DNA of 32,023 bases from Candidatus Obscuribacterales bacterium (GTDB lineage: Bacteria > Cyanobacteriota > Vampirovibrionia > Obscuribacterales > Obscuribacteraceae): the NCBI GenBank assembly GCA_019752635.1, contig JAIELX010000138.1, positions 1 to 32,023 on the forward strand. Reading direction: 5' to 3'. The position numbers and the translations under genes were made by a program. Shown here one piece after another: positions 1-8,576 of this stretch. The notes below the pieces were generated by a model. The model searched no databases. It was not told the DNA's origin and saw only the letters and a program-made list of their open reading frames with translations. Each line of letters starts with the position of its first letter. Positions within the stretch are counted from its first letter, which is position 1.

Positions 1-1
1 G

Positions 2-565
2 AAATTGCCTCGGGGAAAATCCCTTCAGGAATTCGACACGACTAGATTCCAAAACCTTTCTGAGCTGCAATTGAAAGAGCTCTCGGATGGTTCATGCCTG
101 GACAAGGCAGAGAATATCCTCATCTTTGGAAACCCCGGAACGGGAAAGACTCACCTCGCGGCTGCGCTTTCGAGGGAATGGTGCCTCCGTGGAAGACCTG
201 TCCTTTTCACAACAGCCAGTGCGTTAGTCCAGGAGTTACTTGCTGCAAAGCGTGACCTCAAGCTGAATTCATTACTGAGAAAACTCGACAAATACCAGGC
301 TATCGTCATCGATGACATATCGTACATTCCGCAAGATCGCGACGAGACTGATGTGTTGTTCGTTTTGCTCGCTGAGCGGTACGAGCAGCGAAGTCTGGTC
401 GTGACCAGCAACCTGCCTTTCTCTCAATGGGACAAGGTGTTTAAAGACGCAATGACGACAATGGCAGCAATTGACAGGCTTGTGCATCATGCAACCGTGC
501 TCGAACTGAATGGCGAAAGCTTCCGAGCCCAAGCTGCAACGAGAAAGAACAAAAAGTCGGGTTAG
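2..565 (+). CDS. istB: IS21-family helper ATPase IstB (5' partial)
   Basis: IstB is the AAA+ ATPase that assists the IstA transposase of IS21 elements in target capture. From the TTG at base 5 the visible 186 residues hold a Walker A motif (GNPGTGKTH, about residues 42-50), a Walker B strand (AIVIDD, about 99-104) and a sensor-like TSNLPFSQW stretch. The opening (PRGKSLQEFD) matches the linker before the ATPase core of IstB, so roughly 60-70 N-terminal residues of a usual ~250-residue protein lie left of the window. The frame is open to base 2, so the TTG at 5 is not taken as the real start. The C-terminus is complete with a TAG stop. DnaC/DnaA-like loaders share the fold, but the terminal repeats downstream favour IstB. 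Confidence 0.9.
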   Translation, partial: KLPRGKSLQEFDTTRFQNLSELQLKELSDGSCLDKAENILIFGNPGTGKTHLAAALSREWCLRGRPVLFTTASALVQELLAAKRDLKLNSLLRKLDKYQAIVIDDISYIPQDRDETDVLFVLLAERYEQRSLVVTSNLPFSQWDKVFKDAMTTMAAIDRLVHHATVLELNGESFRAQAATRKNKKSG

Positions 566-597
566 ATTTTACGTGAGGCACCAGGTGGTCAAGCAGG

Positions 598-638
598 TCA
601 AAAGTAATTGTCGTTACCAGCTCAAAAGTCTTGACGTT
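598..638 (+). repeat. Two direct terminal repeats of the IS21-family element
   Basis: Two copies of a motif beginning TCAAAAGT and ending CGTT lie at 598-615 and 622-638, about 24 bp apart, between the istB stop and the first non-IS sequence. IS21-family ends characteristically carry such multiple short repeats, which are transposase-binding sites. One-base length differences exist between the copies. Confidence 0.6.
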
Positions 639-876
639 CATCACCCAGTACAATGCAAGGCGCGCCATTGGCACTCTCGGAAACAATTTTGGTACAGCTT
701 ATGCCCTTGGCGGGGGGAGAGAAGCAATCTACCTGATGACAGGACAGCCGAAGGCGGATGGGGCACCTCATACAATCGAGAGTGCAATTACCCGCGCAAA
801 CACTATTGGCGCGGCCGCGGGAATAACAGGCGGGCTGAAAGATATGCTGCAGAGTCTTGCTCTGCGGCTGCGCTAA
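631..876 (+). pseudogene. 3' stump of a gene interrupted by the IS element
   Basis: A reading frame runs directly out of the IS end to a TAA at 874-876. It has no start codon of its own beyond a TTG inside the IS tip and no ribosome-binding site. The product (about 80 residues) is Gly/Ala-rich with segments such as GTAYALGGGREAIYLMTG and ANTIGAAAGITGG, which look like ordinary protein sequence. I do not recognise the family. The simplest reading is the C-terminal part of a gene whose 5' part lies left of the insertion. The bases 877-992 that follow hold nothing I can identify. Confidence 0.4.
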
Positions 877-992
877 TTACAGAGCTGTCGCCGGCGCGAA
901 ATTCGGCTTCTTCTCACTAACCACCGACCTGGCAAAAATTCTCCGCTTCCGGTGCACGTGAAAAACGAAAACGCCTGAACGAATGCAAGAAC

Positions 993-1418
993 CTATACTT
1001 GCAGATAAGTTTCTTCGCCCTGCAGCGTCAACGCTTCTTGAAAGTCAATAAGCTTCTTCAGTTCCTCAATCAGCCTGCTTCTCTGCACCACCGTTTCCGC
1101 ATTGGCGTAGCGAACCGAAACCCTATACTTGGCAGTGTCAGGCAACGATATAGAACGAGCGGCGCTGCGCAGATTGGTTGTGAAACTAATATGGATAAGC
1201 TTCATCCCTGCAGACGTTTCTGCAAAGACAGCCATGAAACCGGCAATATCAAGCACCCGATTCAACTCAAAAAACGGACCTTCAAAATCAAGTCCGCCAA
1301 GATTGATTTGGGGCATCTGAGCCCGAACTGGCGCAGTGATGCCTTTGCATCGAGTCGACGAGCATGCCGAGCGCCGTGCCGAACTCTTGAAGTCTAAGAC
1401 TGAGAGCAGCTTCTCCAT
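993..1418 (-). CDS. Hypothetical protein, probably 5'-damaged
   Basis: About 141 residues from the ATG at 1418, or a little longer from a TTG at 1442. The C-terminal two thirds look genuine, with a mixed alpha/beta pattern (LDFEGPFFELNRVLDIAGF, then KLIHISFTTNL, then RSRLIEELKKLIDF). The first 35 residues are Ser/Arg/Cys-rich and less convincing. An overlapping frame at 1288-1473 carries a more protein-like stretch (GEAALSLRLQEFGTALGM), which suggests a frameshift near 1310-1340. No ribosome-binding site precedes either start. No family is recognised. It lies beside an IS insertion, which fits decay. Confidence 0.4.
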   Translation of the reverse strand: MEKLLSVLDFKSSARRSACSSTRCKGITAPVRAQMPQINLGGLDFEGPFFELNRVLDIAGFMAVFAETSAGMKLIHISFTTNLRSAARSISLPDTAKYRVSVRYANAETVVQRSRLIEELKKLIDFQEALTLQGEETYLQV

Positions 1419-1562
1419 AAACCCAATGTTGAACCATCCCAATTAAGGTTCGGTTAAAGCGGTAGCGATCCAAACAGGCGCAATATTAACGGTAGAGCAA
1501 AAGGTATCGACTGGTGCGCGACAGATTCGAGGTCGACGCTTCGGCAGGCGCCGCCGATTAAT

Positions 1563-2777
1563 TTAGCGCGATCGATATCTGGCCTCTAGTATTTGCGCTG
1601 CCGTTGAGCCAGCCTCGACACCGTAAAACCCGCCATAGGGATGCTTCTGACCTTCGCTGGCATCCTTTCGGAACAGAACATCGCAGCGGTTGCTGCTATA
1701 GCGAGTCACTTCTACCGGACCAAAATCCTGTTCGTCGTAATCAACCAGGCGGCAGGGTCGCCCAAGCGTGACTCGAAACGCACCATCGGTGGTAAGCGCG
1801 TAGACCGTGTTAAGTTCTTGCTCGCGCGAAAAGTAAGGCGTGGACAGCATTCCTAATCCTATTAAAACGAATGGCACACCGAACAGAGCCATTAACCAGG
1901 ACATCGGATTTCGGGTTTCACGTGCCGCTAGCACTGCAATTCCGGTCCAGCACGAGCTAAAAAGCGTCCAGATAACGGCGAATGGAATAAAGAACCACAT
2001 TTTAAGGCTCGCCTCTCGGCCGACTTCCGGTTGCCCCACCCACAACAACTTTTCGCCGTCATGCAAGAGCGATGCAATCATTGCATTGACTCTATCGGCG
2101 GTAGCAAGGTCGGGAACACCGGCAGTGAACACTAAGCGAGTAAAGTTCGCATGCTCAGCCAGAAAGGCAGCCACAAAGGGCATCGCAATGACGAAGCAAG
2201 TGAATAAAATTGAAAATATCTTGAGTCGGCTATCACCGTTAGCTAAGCGCTTGAGAGCGCTCTTATCGGATATGCCATTTGTGTTCACGCCAGATCGCAC
2301 GGCATTCTCAAAGGTTTGTTTCACATGGAGAGCTTCTTCCCTGGTGAAGAATGACTTACTAACTGCAAGCTGCCGTTCTGTTCGCGTAACCAACATTACC
2401 TGGTACCAGGCGTCACCGTCGGAATCTTTTGTGGTGGCAATCTCAAACCGCTTTATGTCGCCGTTGCTTATAGATTCGCTGTGCTCACGGCTAAACCAAC
2501 CTTTTTTGCTTATGCATATCGAACTATCAGTCCTGTCGAGAAACACGTCTATTCGTTTGGAAAAATCGCCCAGCGCAATTCCGCCCCAAATACACCCAAA
2601 ACCAAGCAAGAACATAAGACCAAGGATAAGAGGTCCGACTTCATCACGATTGCTAGCAAACTGTGGTGCGATAGCAACTACCAGGCCTACGAAGACGAGA
2701 AAGACACTGCCAATTCTTTCTGCCGGAATGCTGGTGCTTAGCAGTACTTGCTTGTTGAGAATGTGAGACTGCTTCAT
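1563..2777 (-). CDS. Membrane protein with PH-like soluble domains
   Basis: 404 residues. Five hydrophobic segments are visible at about 22-40, 48-70, 187-206, 261-285 and 293-312. The 115 residues after the second segment form a strand-rich soluble domain. A second soluble region after the last segment reads ELNTVYALTTDGAFRVTLG. The arrangement HDGEKLLWVGQP, then two membrane helices, then a YALTTDGAF strand is typical of bacterial PH-like membrane proteins, whose role is generally unknown. The start is an ATG without a clear ribosome-binding site. It lies 188 bp downstream of Ser/Thr kinase 1 on the same strand and could be co-transcribed or separately promoted. The bases 1443-1562 beyond its stop hold no recognised feature. 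Confidence 0.75.
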   Translation of the reverse strand: MKQSHILNKQVLLSTSIPAERIGSVFLVFVGLVVAIAPQFASNRDEVGPLILGLMFLLGFGCIWGGIALGDFSKRIDVFLDRTDSSICISKKGWFSREHSESISNGDIKRFEIATTKDSDGDAWYQVMLVTRTERQLAVSKSFFTREEALHVKQTFENAVRSGVNTNGISDKSALKRLANGDSRLKIFSILFTCFVIAMPFVAAFLAEHANFTRLVFTAGVPDLATADRVNAMIASLLHDGEKLLWVGQPEVGREASLKMWFFIPFAVIWTLFSSCWTGIAVLAARETRNPMSWLMALFGVPFVLIGLGMLSTPYFSREQELNTVYALTTDGAFRVTLGRPCRLVDYDEQDFGPVEVTRYSSNRCDVLFRKDASEGQKHPYGGFYGVEAGSTAAQILEARYRSR

Positions 2778-2965
2778 AAACTAGTCTTAGCAGAAACGCG
2801 GTAAAGAAGGAGTGAAGAAACGTCCTCGTGTCCTGGGCTTAGGTAGCTCCCGTGCCCCTAACTGGAGCGCGGCGATAGTTGCCAACGAGCCGTTTAACAA
2901 GGCGACCACTTGCACCCTGATGTGACAGAACGCGGAATTAATTTCACAGAATTGTCACTCTAGGA

Positions 2966-5902
2966 TCACGGCGAGTTGTTTCTCGATCCATGGTTTCGCA
3001 GCGGAACGCCAGCGATGCCGACAAGGGACACTTCGGGGGCTTTCAGCTGCAAAAACCTCGCCATCGGAAGAGCCTTCCTCAAATAGAAACGGTACTTCGC
3101 AAGATCGTTTTTCTCGCTATACGCTCTGGCTTGACCGACGGTCAACTGATAGTAGGAGGTTACGAAACTGATTCCCTCTGCCTCGGCCTTGGTCTCATCC
3201 GGCACATGCACGCTCGCGAATACTTTCAGCGCTTCATCCGGTTTACCAGCATCCACAAGCACATTGCCTAGTTGCTGCGTCGCCTGGAGCTTCAAAAGTC
3301 CTTCTCCGGTGGTGCGAACTAACTCTGCCAGATAAGAGCCTGCGGCGTCAAAGTTCTTTAATTCATGGTGCAGACAACCCAATTTCAGTCGCAAAGAGTT
3401 AGTGCGTACCAAATCGGCGGACAAATGTTTCAATGCGATCTCGTAGACTTTTACAGCAGCCCGCCGCTTGCCGGCAGAAGAAAGCGCGCTAGCATATTGA
3501 GTATAAAGTAACTCTTGAATCCCGGAGTCTAGATTGCTTCCGGCCTTGTCCAGATGTTCGATTGCCGGAAGTGCCTTTTCAAGCTCGTTGAAATCGCATT
3601 TAGTTGATCTGCTCAAATATACTGCCGCCATGATTCTCGCTGCGTCAGTCCACAAAACATTGTGCGGCGATGTTCTTTCCGTGAAGTGCTGCATCACAGT
3701 CCCTGCGGCAGTCCACAACTTTCCGGCTGCCATAAACTCGCACAAGGACAAATAGCGCCTGAAGATTGCTTCCTCTGTCATTGGCGGAGGGATGTTCAAT
3801 TCGCCGGCGGCATGAAGATACGCGTTCAATTCAGCAGTCTGGTGCTCTACTGCAGCAATCTTGGCCAAGCCGATTAGGCAGTCTAGTCGCGAGGCTGAAT
3901 TTGGTTCAGATAGAGAAATGGCATTGTGAAAATCACTTCTAGCTTGCTTATTTCTGCCCATAAGAATGAAACAGTCCGCCCTCTCTTTCAAACAGGCAGA
4001 CTTTAAATTTGTGACCTCCGGATTCGTTAGCAATGCGAGCCTGTCAAGAAGACCGTCTAAGCAAGTTGCGGTCCCCGAAAGGTTGCCGCTGGTCAGCATG
4101 AGGGATGCCTTAAGAAGCATGAGGTTCGGCACCAATAAATCTTTCTTTGGTCTGTGCTTGAATGATTCGATAAAAAAGTCGACTTGTTCCAAAGCAAATT
4201 GAGCCGAATATTCTCTAAAATTGGAGCACAGGTCTAGAATTAGGCTATCTTGATATGTTTTGTCCTTCAAGTTCTTGCATAGCTCGCGTGTAGCCTTCCG
4301 CGCGGCAGCCAACTCTCCCGTTGCGCACAGGGTCTCCGCAAGCACAGCCAGCGTCGCTGTTTCCTGCTGAGGGTTCTCTGCTACGCACGTATCTCGAGCC
4401 ATAAGGGCTGCTCGTTTCGCCTGTGTTGGTTCGTGTCGAATGAGATACAAATGTGCAAGTGCCATCGCAGCCTCTGTCATGCGATCGCGATCACCGGACT
4501 GCTTTGAGATCGCCAAAGAAGTCTTAAAATTACCCTCCGCTTCCGCGTACTTAGCGATCGTGGCCATATATCGCCCACGCACCAGAAATGCGAAAGCGTA
4601 GGCTCCAGAATTTACCTTGACGCGCTCAGCCTGCAGCAGTTGGTCAAAGTGCTCAGTCATCTGTTTGGCTGTACAGTCGCCATTACAACGCAGCTCATCA
4701 TACATCGAAGCTATCTCCCACGGAGAAAGGGAGCGATCGTCCTGGAGCTCGAATTGTTTGATTAGAGGCAAAATCGAAGCGTTCTCTTTGTCCGGACCGG
4801 ATTGGTGAAGTGAATACTGACTCTTGAGTCCTTTCGCCTTCAAGGACGTGCGCTGCGTGGCATAACCGACTGTCGGCTGCTCTACGTGCAGCAACTTCAT
4901 GGAAGCCAAAGTCACCAGGGAAATCATTGCAACAGCAATCGCGCCAACCAGAATGTTCTTGTTGCGAGCTCTTTGCTCTCGCGCCTTTCTCGGTAAAGCA
5001 CCAAAGGCGTGCCCCTGACCTTCTAGTATCATCCGAAGATCACTACAAAACTCTGCCATAGACTGATGCCTCTGGATCGGATCCTTTTGCAGAGCTTTGA
5101 AAACAATCACCTCCAACCCGGCAGGAACATTGAGCACCGGAGAGAAGGGATCCGCATGTTGCTGAGTATGTTTGTGAATGAGTCCAATGGGGTTATCGCA
5201 CTCAAACGGCGGATTACCTGCGAGCAATTCGTACAAGATGCAACCGAGTGAATAAATGTCTGACCGGTTGTCCGCTCGTTGCCCAAGGCACTGTTCCGGA
5301 CTCATGTAATGTACGCTACCGATAAGGGCTCCTGTCTGGGTCAGGTGCTGAGCCTTCGAATCGGAGAAATTGGACAAGCCAAAATCTAAGACTTTCGCCT
5401 GGACTGGTACACCGGGAAGAACCATGATGTTGTCGGGCTTGAGGTCTCGGTGAATGATGCCTAAGTCATGCGCTTTCTGGAGTGCCGAGCACAATTGAAC
5501 GGCTATCAAAATTCTGTCGTTCGTAGACAGAGACCCCTCATTAATGCAAGTCCGAAGTGAGAGCCCTTCCAGATATTCCATGACCAGATAAGGATACTGT
5601 TGCTGCCAAATGCCAAAGCGGTAAAGTGAAACAATGTTCTCGTCCTCGACGGCAGCGAGAATTTTGCTCTCTCGTTCAAACCGTGCGGAACTGTCCGGGT
5701 CACTAAGCAGCCCCGCCTTAAGAAACTTCACCGCAACAAACCGATCCAGACCCAGTTCACGGGCTAGGAACACGGTCCCCATACCACCTTCGCCCAACGA
5801 CCGAAGCAGCTCATAGCGTGCATCTACTATTGTGCCAGGCCGCAAATCGATAGTTCCACCTTCCGCTAACCATCCCCCATCTTTGCTGTTCCCCAACTGC
5901 AA
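2966..5902 (-). CDS. Ser/Thr protein kinase (PknB type) with transmembrane helix and TPR-like tail
   Basis: 978 residues; phosphorylates Ser/Thr on protein substrates at the cytoplasmic face of the membrane. The kinase domain (about 27-293) is complete: glycine loop LGEGGMGTV (36-44), ATP lysine K59, alpha-C glutamate about E78, catalytic loop HRDLKPDN (151-158), DFG (173-175) and SPE (201-203). One transmembrane helix follows at about 316-335. The remaining ~640 residues are helical pairs with A-x-Y-A patterns typical of TPRs. In known PknB-TPR proteins such tails are usually extracytoplasmic and bind partners. The start is a TTG; an in-frame TGA lies five codons upstream and no ATG is available before the kinase domain. 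It is separated from the response regulator by 311 bp, so it may have its own promoter. It is a diverged paralogue of the kinase at 8577-10808. Confidence 0.92.
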   Translation of the reverse strand: MQLGNSKDGGWLAEGGTIDLRPGTIVDARYELLRSLGEGGMGTVFLARELGLDRFVAVKFLKAGLLSDPDSSARFERESKILAAVEDENIVSLYRFGIWQQQYPYLVMEYLEGLSLRTCINEGSLSTNDRILIAVQLCSALQKAHDLGIIHRDLKPDNIMVLPGVPVQAKVLDFGLSNFSDSKAQHLTQTGALIGSVHYMSPEQCLGQRADNRSDIYSLGCILYELLAGNPPFECDNPIGLIHKHTQQHADPFSPVLNVPAGLEVIVFKALQKDPIQRHQSMAEFCSDLRMILEGQGHAFGALPRKAREQRARNKNILVGAIAVAMISLVTLASMKLLHVEQPTVGYATQRTSLKAKGLKSQYSLHQSGPDKENASILPLIKQFELQDDRSLSPWEIASMYDELRCNGDCTAKQMTEHFDQLLQAERVKVNSGAYAFAFLVRGRYMATIAKYAEAEGNFKTSLAISKQSGDRDRMTEAAMALAHLYLIRHEPTQAKRAALMARDTCVAENPQQETATLAVLAETLCATGELAAARKATRELCKNLKDKTYQDSLILDLCSNFREYSAQFALEQVDFFIESFKHRPKKDLLVPNLMLLKASLMLTSGNLSGTATCLDGLLDRLALLTNPEVTNLKSACLKERADCFILMGRNKQARSDFHNAISLSEPNSASRLDCLIGLAKIAAVEHQTAELNAYLHAAGELNIPPPMTEEAIFRRYLSLCEFMAAGKLWTAAGTVMQHFTERTSPHNVLWTDAARIMAAVYLSRSTKCDFNELEKALPAIEHLDKAGSNLDSGIQELLYTQYASALSSAGKRRAAVKVYEIALKHLSADLVRTNSLRLKLGCLHHELKNFDAAGSYLAELVRTTGEGLLKLQATQQLGNVLVDAGKPDEALKVFASVHVPDETKAEAEGISFVTSYYQLTVGQARAYSEKNDLAKYRFYLRKALPMARFLQLKAPEVSLVGIAGVPLRNHGSRNNSP

Positions 5903-6213
5903 GCACTCTAGCGGTCAACGCACGTTGGAGTTGATCCTGACTCGCAGTCTAACTAAATCGGCTCAATCGTCGAACTCGGGTAGGAAATCTTACGCCTGAG
6001 CCTTAGCCAATGCCGGTCAGCAGCAAGAATTGGTTTTCGCCAATCGTCCAAGACCAATGATTCAGCTCAGGTTCACAGTGCATTCATGTGGATCGAATTA
6101 CAACAAGAGAACAATGAGGACTGCGTCCTGAAAAAATCGATAGATTCGCAAGACCTTCTGATGGAGCGTCTGGTGGCAGTAAAAGTCTCGCGCCAAGGCG
6201 CAAAGCACAGGCT
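5903..6213. other. 311-bp spacer between response regulator and kinase 1
   Basis: No convincing gene on either strand. It would hold the 3' end of the kinase 2/histidine kinase/regulator transcript and any promoter of kinase 1. A weak GC-rich dyad near 6190-6205 (GCGCC/GGCGC around two bases) lies just past the regulator stop but lacks a good T-run, so no terminator is called. Confidence 0.5.
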
Positions 6214-6900
6214 TCATTCTGTACAACCATCAGGCGGGTGAAAGGCGTATCCGTAATTGACTGATGTTTCGATGAGTTTTTCTGCGGAGTGCAAAGCAAA
6301 TTTTTTTCGAAGTCGACTAACATATGTTCTCACTAGACTTTCTCCGACGTCCGGATTATCTCTCCAAAGAGACTCATAGATGAACCTGGTGCTAAGAAAC
6401 TCGTTCGGAAATTTTGACATGAGAAGCAGCAGTGCCATTTCGCGCTTCGAAAGGTCGAGGTCAATGCCATTGTAAGTTGCCGAATGTTTCTCTTCTGATA
6501 AAACCAATGGTCCAAGAACAGAACTACGATTGTTATCGATTCCTCTTCTAAGCAACGCCCTTGCCCTGGCTCGTAGCTCTTCTCCCGAGAAAGGCTTGGT
6601 CAGGTAGTCATCAGCTCCCGCATCAAGTCCGCTCACTCTGTCTTTTGTCGCACTTCTTCCGGTGAGCATGAGGATGCGCACGCCAGGACACGATCGTCTG
6701 AAACGAGCACAAAGTGTTGGACCTTCGCAATCAGGCAACTCCCAATCAAGTACAATCAGGTCGTAAGCATACTCGCTGATATAGGACAAGGCGTCAGCAC
6801 CAGTGGCACAATGATCTACGGCGTAAGCGCCGGTTCTTAGAACTTTAGTCAGTTCATTAGCAACCGCAGTGTCGTCTTCGACCAACAAGACCTTAGGCAT
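6214..6900 (-). CDS. OmpR/PhoB-family response regulator
   Basis: 228 residues from the ATG at 6900. The receiver domain has the acidic pair E8/D9/D10 after LLVED, phosphoacceptor D52 (LIVLDWELPD), T80 (LMLTGR) and K102 (YLTKPF). It is followed by a winged-helix DNA-binding domain (about 125-225; DLSKREMALLLLM, then VRTYVSRLRKKF, then NYGYAF). The start is fixed by the TGATG overlap with the histidine kinase stop and a GAGGA about 12 bases upstream. An upstream in-frame start at 6933 would read into the kinase gene and is not needed. Translational coupling means it is almost surely the partner of the histidine kinase. It is expected to bind DNA upstream of target genes when D52 is phosphorylated. 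Targets are unknown; autoregulation of this block is plausible. Confidence 0.95.
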   Translation of the reverse strand: MPKVLLVEDDTAVANELTKVLRTGAYAVDHCATGADALSYISEYAYDLIVLDWELPDCEGPTLCARFRRSCPGVRILMLTGRSATKDRVSGLDAGADDYLTKPFSGEELRARARALLRRGIDNNRSSVLGPLVLSEEKHSATYNGIDLDLSKREMALLLLMSKFPNEFLSTRFIYESLWRDNPDVGESLVRTYVSRLRKKFALHSAEKLIETSVNYGYAFHPPDGCTE

Positions 6901-8525
6901 CAGCTTATATCCTCGTCTCTTGCGATCGGGCAAGTGAACTTAAAAACCGCGCCCGTAGAACTAGATTCTACCCATATTTCCCCCCCTTGGGCCAGAATAA
7001 ATGCCCTTGCAATCGATAAACCAAGCCCAACGCCTTGCCCTTTGACTGCGCCTGCCGCGGTTTGCTTGTATTTGTCAAAGATACTAGTCAAATCAGTTTC
7101 TTGAATACCGGGTCCACAATCTGTGACAGTGACGGTGGCAAACTCAACGGCTCTTTCTGCTGAAATGTTGATCAACCCATTGGCATGAGAGAACTTTACG
7201 GCATTGGAAAGAAGATTAGATACCACTTGCTCAAGCATGACGGCATCACACCTGACCGCTATGTCTTCATCGCAGAAGAGGCTGATCCGTAGCCCTTTCT
7301 CTTCTACCGCTAACTTGAACAAGTCAACGCAGTTTTGAAGAAGCGAAACTAGACAATGCATTTTGATATCAGCAGCCAAAGCGCCCGATTCGCATTTGTG
7401 CAACACGATTAAATGCTCAGTCATTCGATTCAAGTAGTCCAAACTCTTAGCAGCTAAATCAATTCGTTGGAGATCGGTAGCCGAAATGTGCGGAAAATAA
7501 TCGCGTTTAACAGATTCAAGCACGAGCATGACAGTCGAGAGCGGCGACCGAAAATCATGGGCGAGTATTTCCGCAAAATCATTCTTGAGCTTCTCTATTT
7601 CTACTTCTTTCGATATATCCATTCCTTCCAAAAGCAAGCAGTCGTATGAGTTAGAGAATTCAATATCGACAGAGAGGATAACGCTACCGCCCGTTGGTGT
7701 TAGAAATGTCAGCCTTCTAATGCTCGACGAACAGCCGGGATCATCGAGAATCTGCGCGAATTCTCCAGCACTGTCGCTGCTGAGAAGTGTCGAAAAATCC
7801 ACTCCGAGTAACTGACCAGGTCCAAGTAGATCGTGTAGAGTCTGGTTGGCCCAGATAACTGTGCCCTGCTTGGTCAACGCGGCCAAGCTTTTGCTTGAGT
7901 AGTCGGTTAACAGTTGCTGCTTTTCTTCAAGCTCGATCAGCTTCTGGAGCGAGTTTTGCAGATAACCCATGATGGGGCCTTCGTAATCGGAGTTGGGCAA
8001 AAATGCCGTCAGCAGTTCGACTTTCTTCCGCTCTTGAAGAAGCTTCCTCAGCAGTATGACGAATGCCCCGCCCAGGGTGGCGCAAATCGCTAAAGAGACT
8101 GAGTCCGGGAAAAGGCTCCCTGTAAGGAACGCACAGAAGCCGGCCGCGCTAATCGTGCCGATTGTCCAATAGATAAAAGCGGCACCGCTTTCAGTGGGGC
8201 GGAGCTGCTCTTGAACGGATTCGCGTCGGTGCCTCAGCGAAGCACAAGCCTTTATTGCCTCTGCCTCTATACCGACGGCCTTTCCGGGCGTCAGTCCGCC
8301 GTGCTTGTCGAAGCGAAGGTAATTGGTCTTCAGTCTCATCAAGTGCCAATCACGAATGAATTCCACTAAGGTCTCACTCGTGTCGGTTGATTGGTCAGAA
8401 GCATACTTTGTCAAGCGGGGCGGTCCATCAGCGCAGGCGGATTTTTGCGACAGAATAGCACTACTTTGCGCTGTCCCGGGAAGAACCGCCCGGCTCCGCA
8501 CAAGCACAAAGCTCACGGGCATCAT
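6900..8525 (-). CDS. Membrane PAS histidine kinase
   Basis: Sensor kinase partnering the OmpR-type regulator. Numbering from a TTG at 8540, there are two membrane helices (about 120-143 and 147-166), a short linker helix, a PAS-like domain (about 213-315), a HisKA dimerisation domain with H-box AHDFRSPL (phosphoacceptor H328) and an HATPase_c domain. The latter has the N-box SNLLSNAVKF (N445), G1 DCGPGI (474-479) and G2 GQGVGLGLS (501-509). All catalytic boxes are intact. The H-box has His-Asp where most families have His-Glu; this is tolerated in many kinases. The start is uncertain: TTG 8540, the ATG pair at 8525/8522 and ATG 8339 are possible, none with a good ribosome-binding site. ATG 8525 is used here. 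It follows kinase 2 by about 50 bp and shares one base with the regulator. Confidence 0.92.
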   Translation of the reverse strand: MMPVSFVLVRSRAVLPGTAQSSAILSQKSACADGPPRLTKYASDQSTDTSETLVEFIRDWHLMRLKTNYLRFDKHGGLTPGKAVGIEAEAIKACASLRHRRESVQEQLRPTESGAAFIYWTIGTISAAGFCAFLTGSLFPDSVSLAICATLGGAFVILLRKLLQERKKVELLTAFLPNSDYEGPIMGYLQNSLQKLIELEEKQQLLTDYSSKSLAALTKQGTVIWANQTLHDLLGPGQLLGVDFSTLLSSDSAGEFAQILDDPGCSSSIRRLTFLTPTGGSVILSVDIEFSNSYDCLLLEGMDISKEVEIEKLKNDFAEILAHDFRSPLSTVMLVLESVKRDYFPHISATDLQRIDLAAKSLDYLNRMTEHLIVLHKCESGALAADIKMHCLVSLLQNCVDLFKLAVEEKGLRISLFCDEDIAVRCDAVMLEQVVSNLLSNAVKFSHANGLINISAERAVEFATVTVTDCGPGIQETDLTSIFDKYKQTAAGAVKGQGVGLGLSIARAFILAQGGEIWVESSSTGAVFKFTCPIARDEDIS

Positions 8526-8576
8526 TCGGGTTGCAAACAAGAATCACTTGAGGCAGGGCAAAAATCACGTTCCTAT

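Larger units (their letters stand above)
1..640 (+). mobile_element. Right end of an IS21-family insertion sequence
   Basis: The element is recognised by its istB ATPase gene and, just downstream, a pair of short direct repeats of the kind that lie near IS21-family ends. The istA transposase and the left end lie outside the window. The right boundary is placed near 640, just past the second repeat, where the sequence changes to an unrelated reading frame. The exact tip and target duplication cannot be set without the left end. Confidence 0.75.

Noticed and set aside
1840..2766. Plus-strand frame of 308 codons opposite the PH-like membrane protein
   Set aside because: Product is Ser/Thr/Arg/Pro-rich low complexity, the mirror of a real membrane-protein gene on the minus strand.
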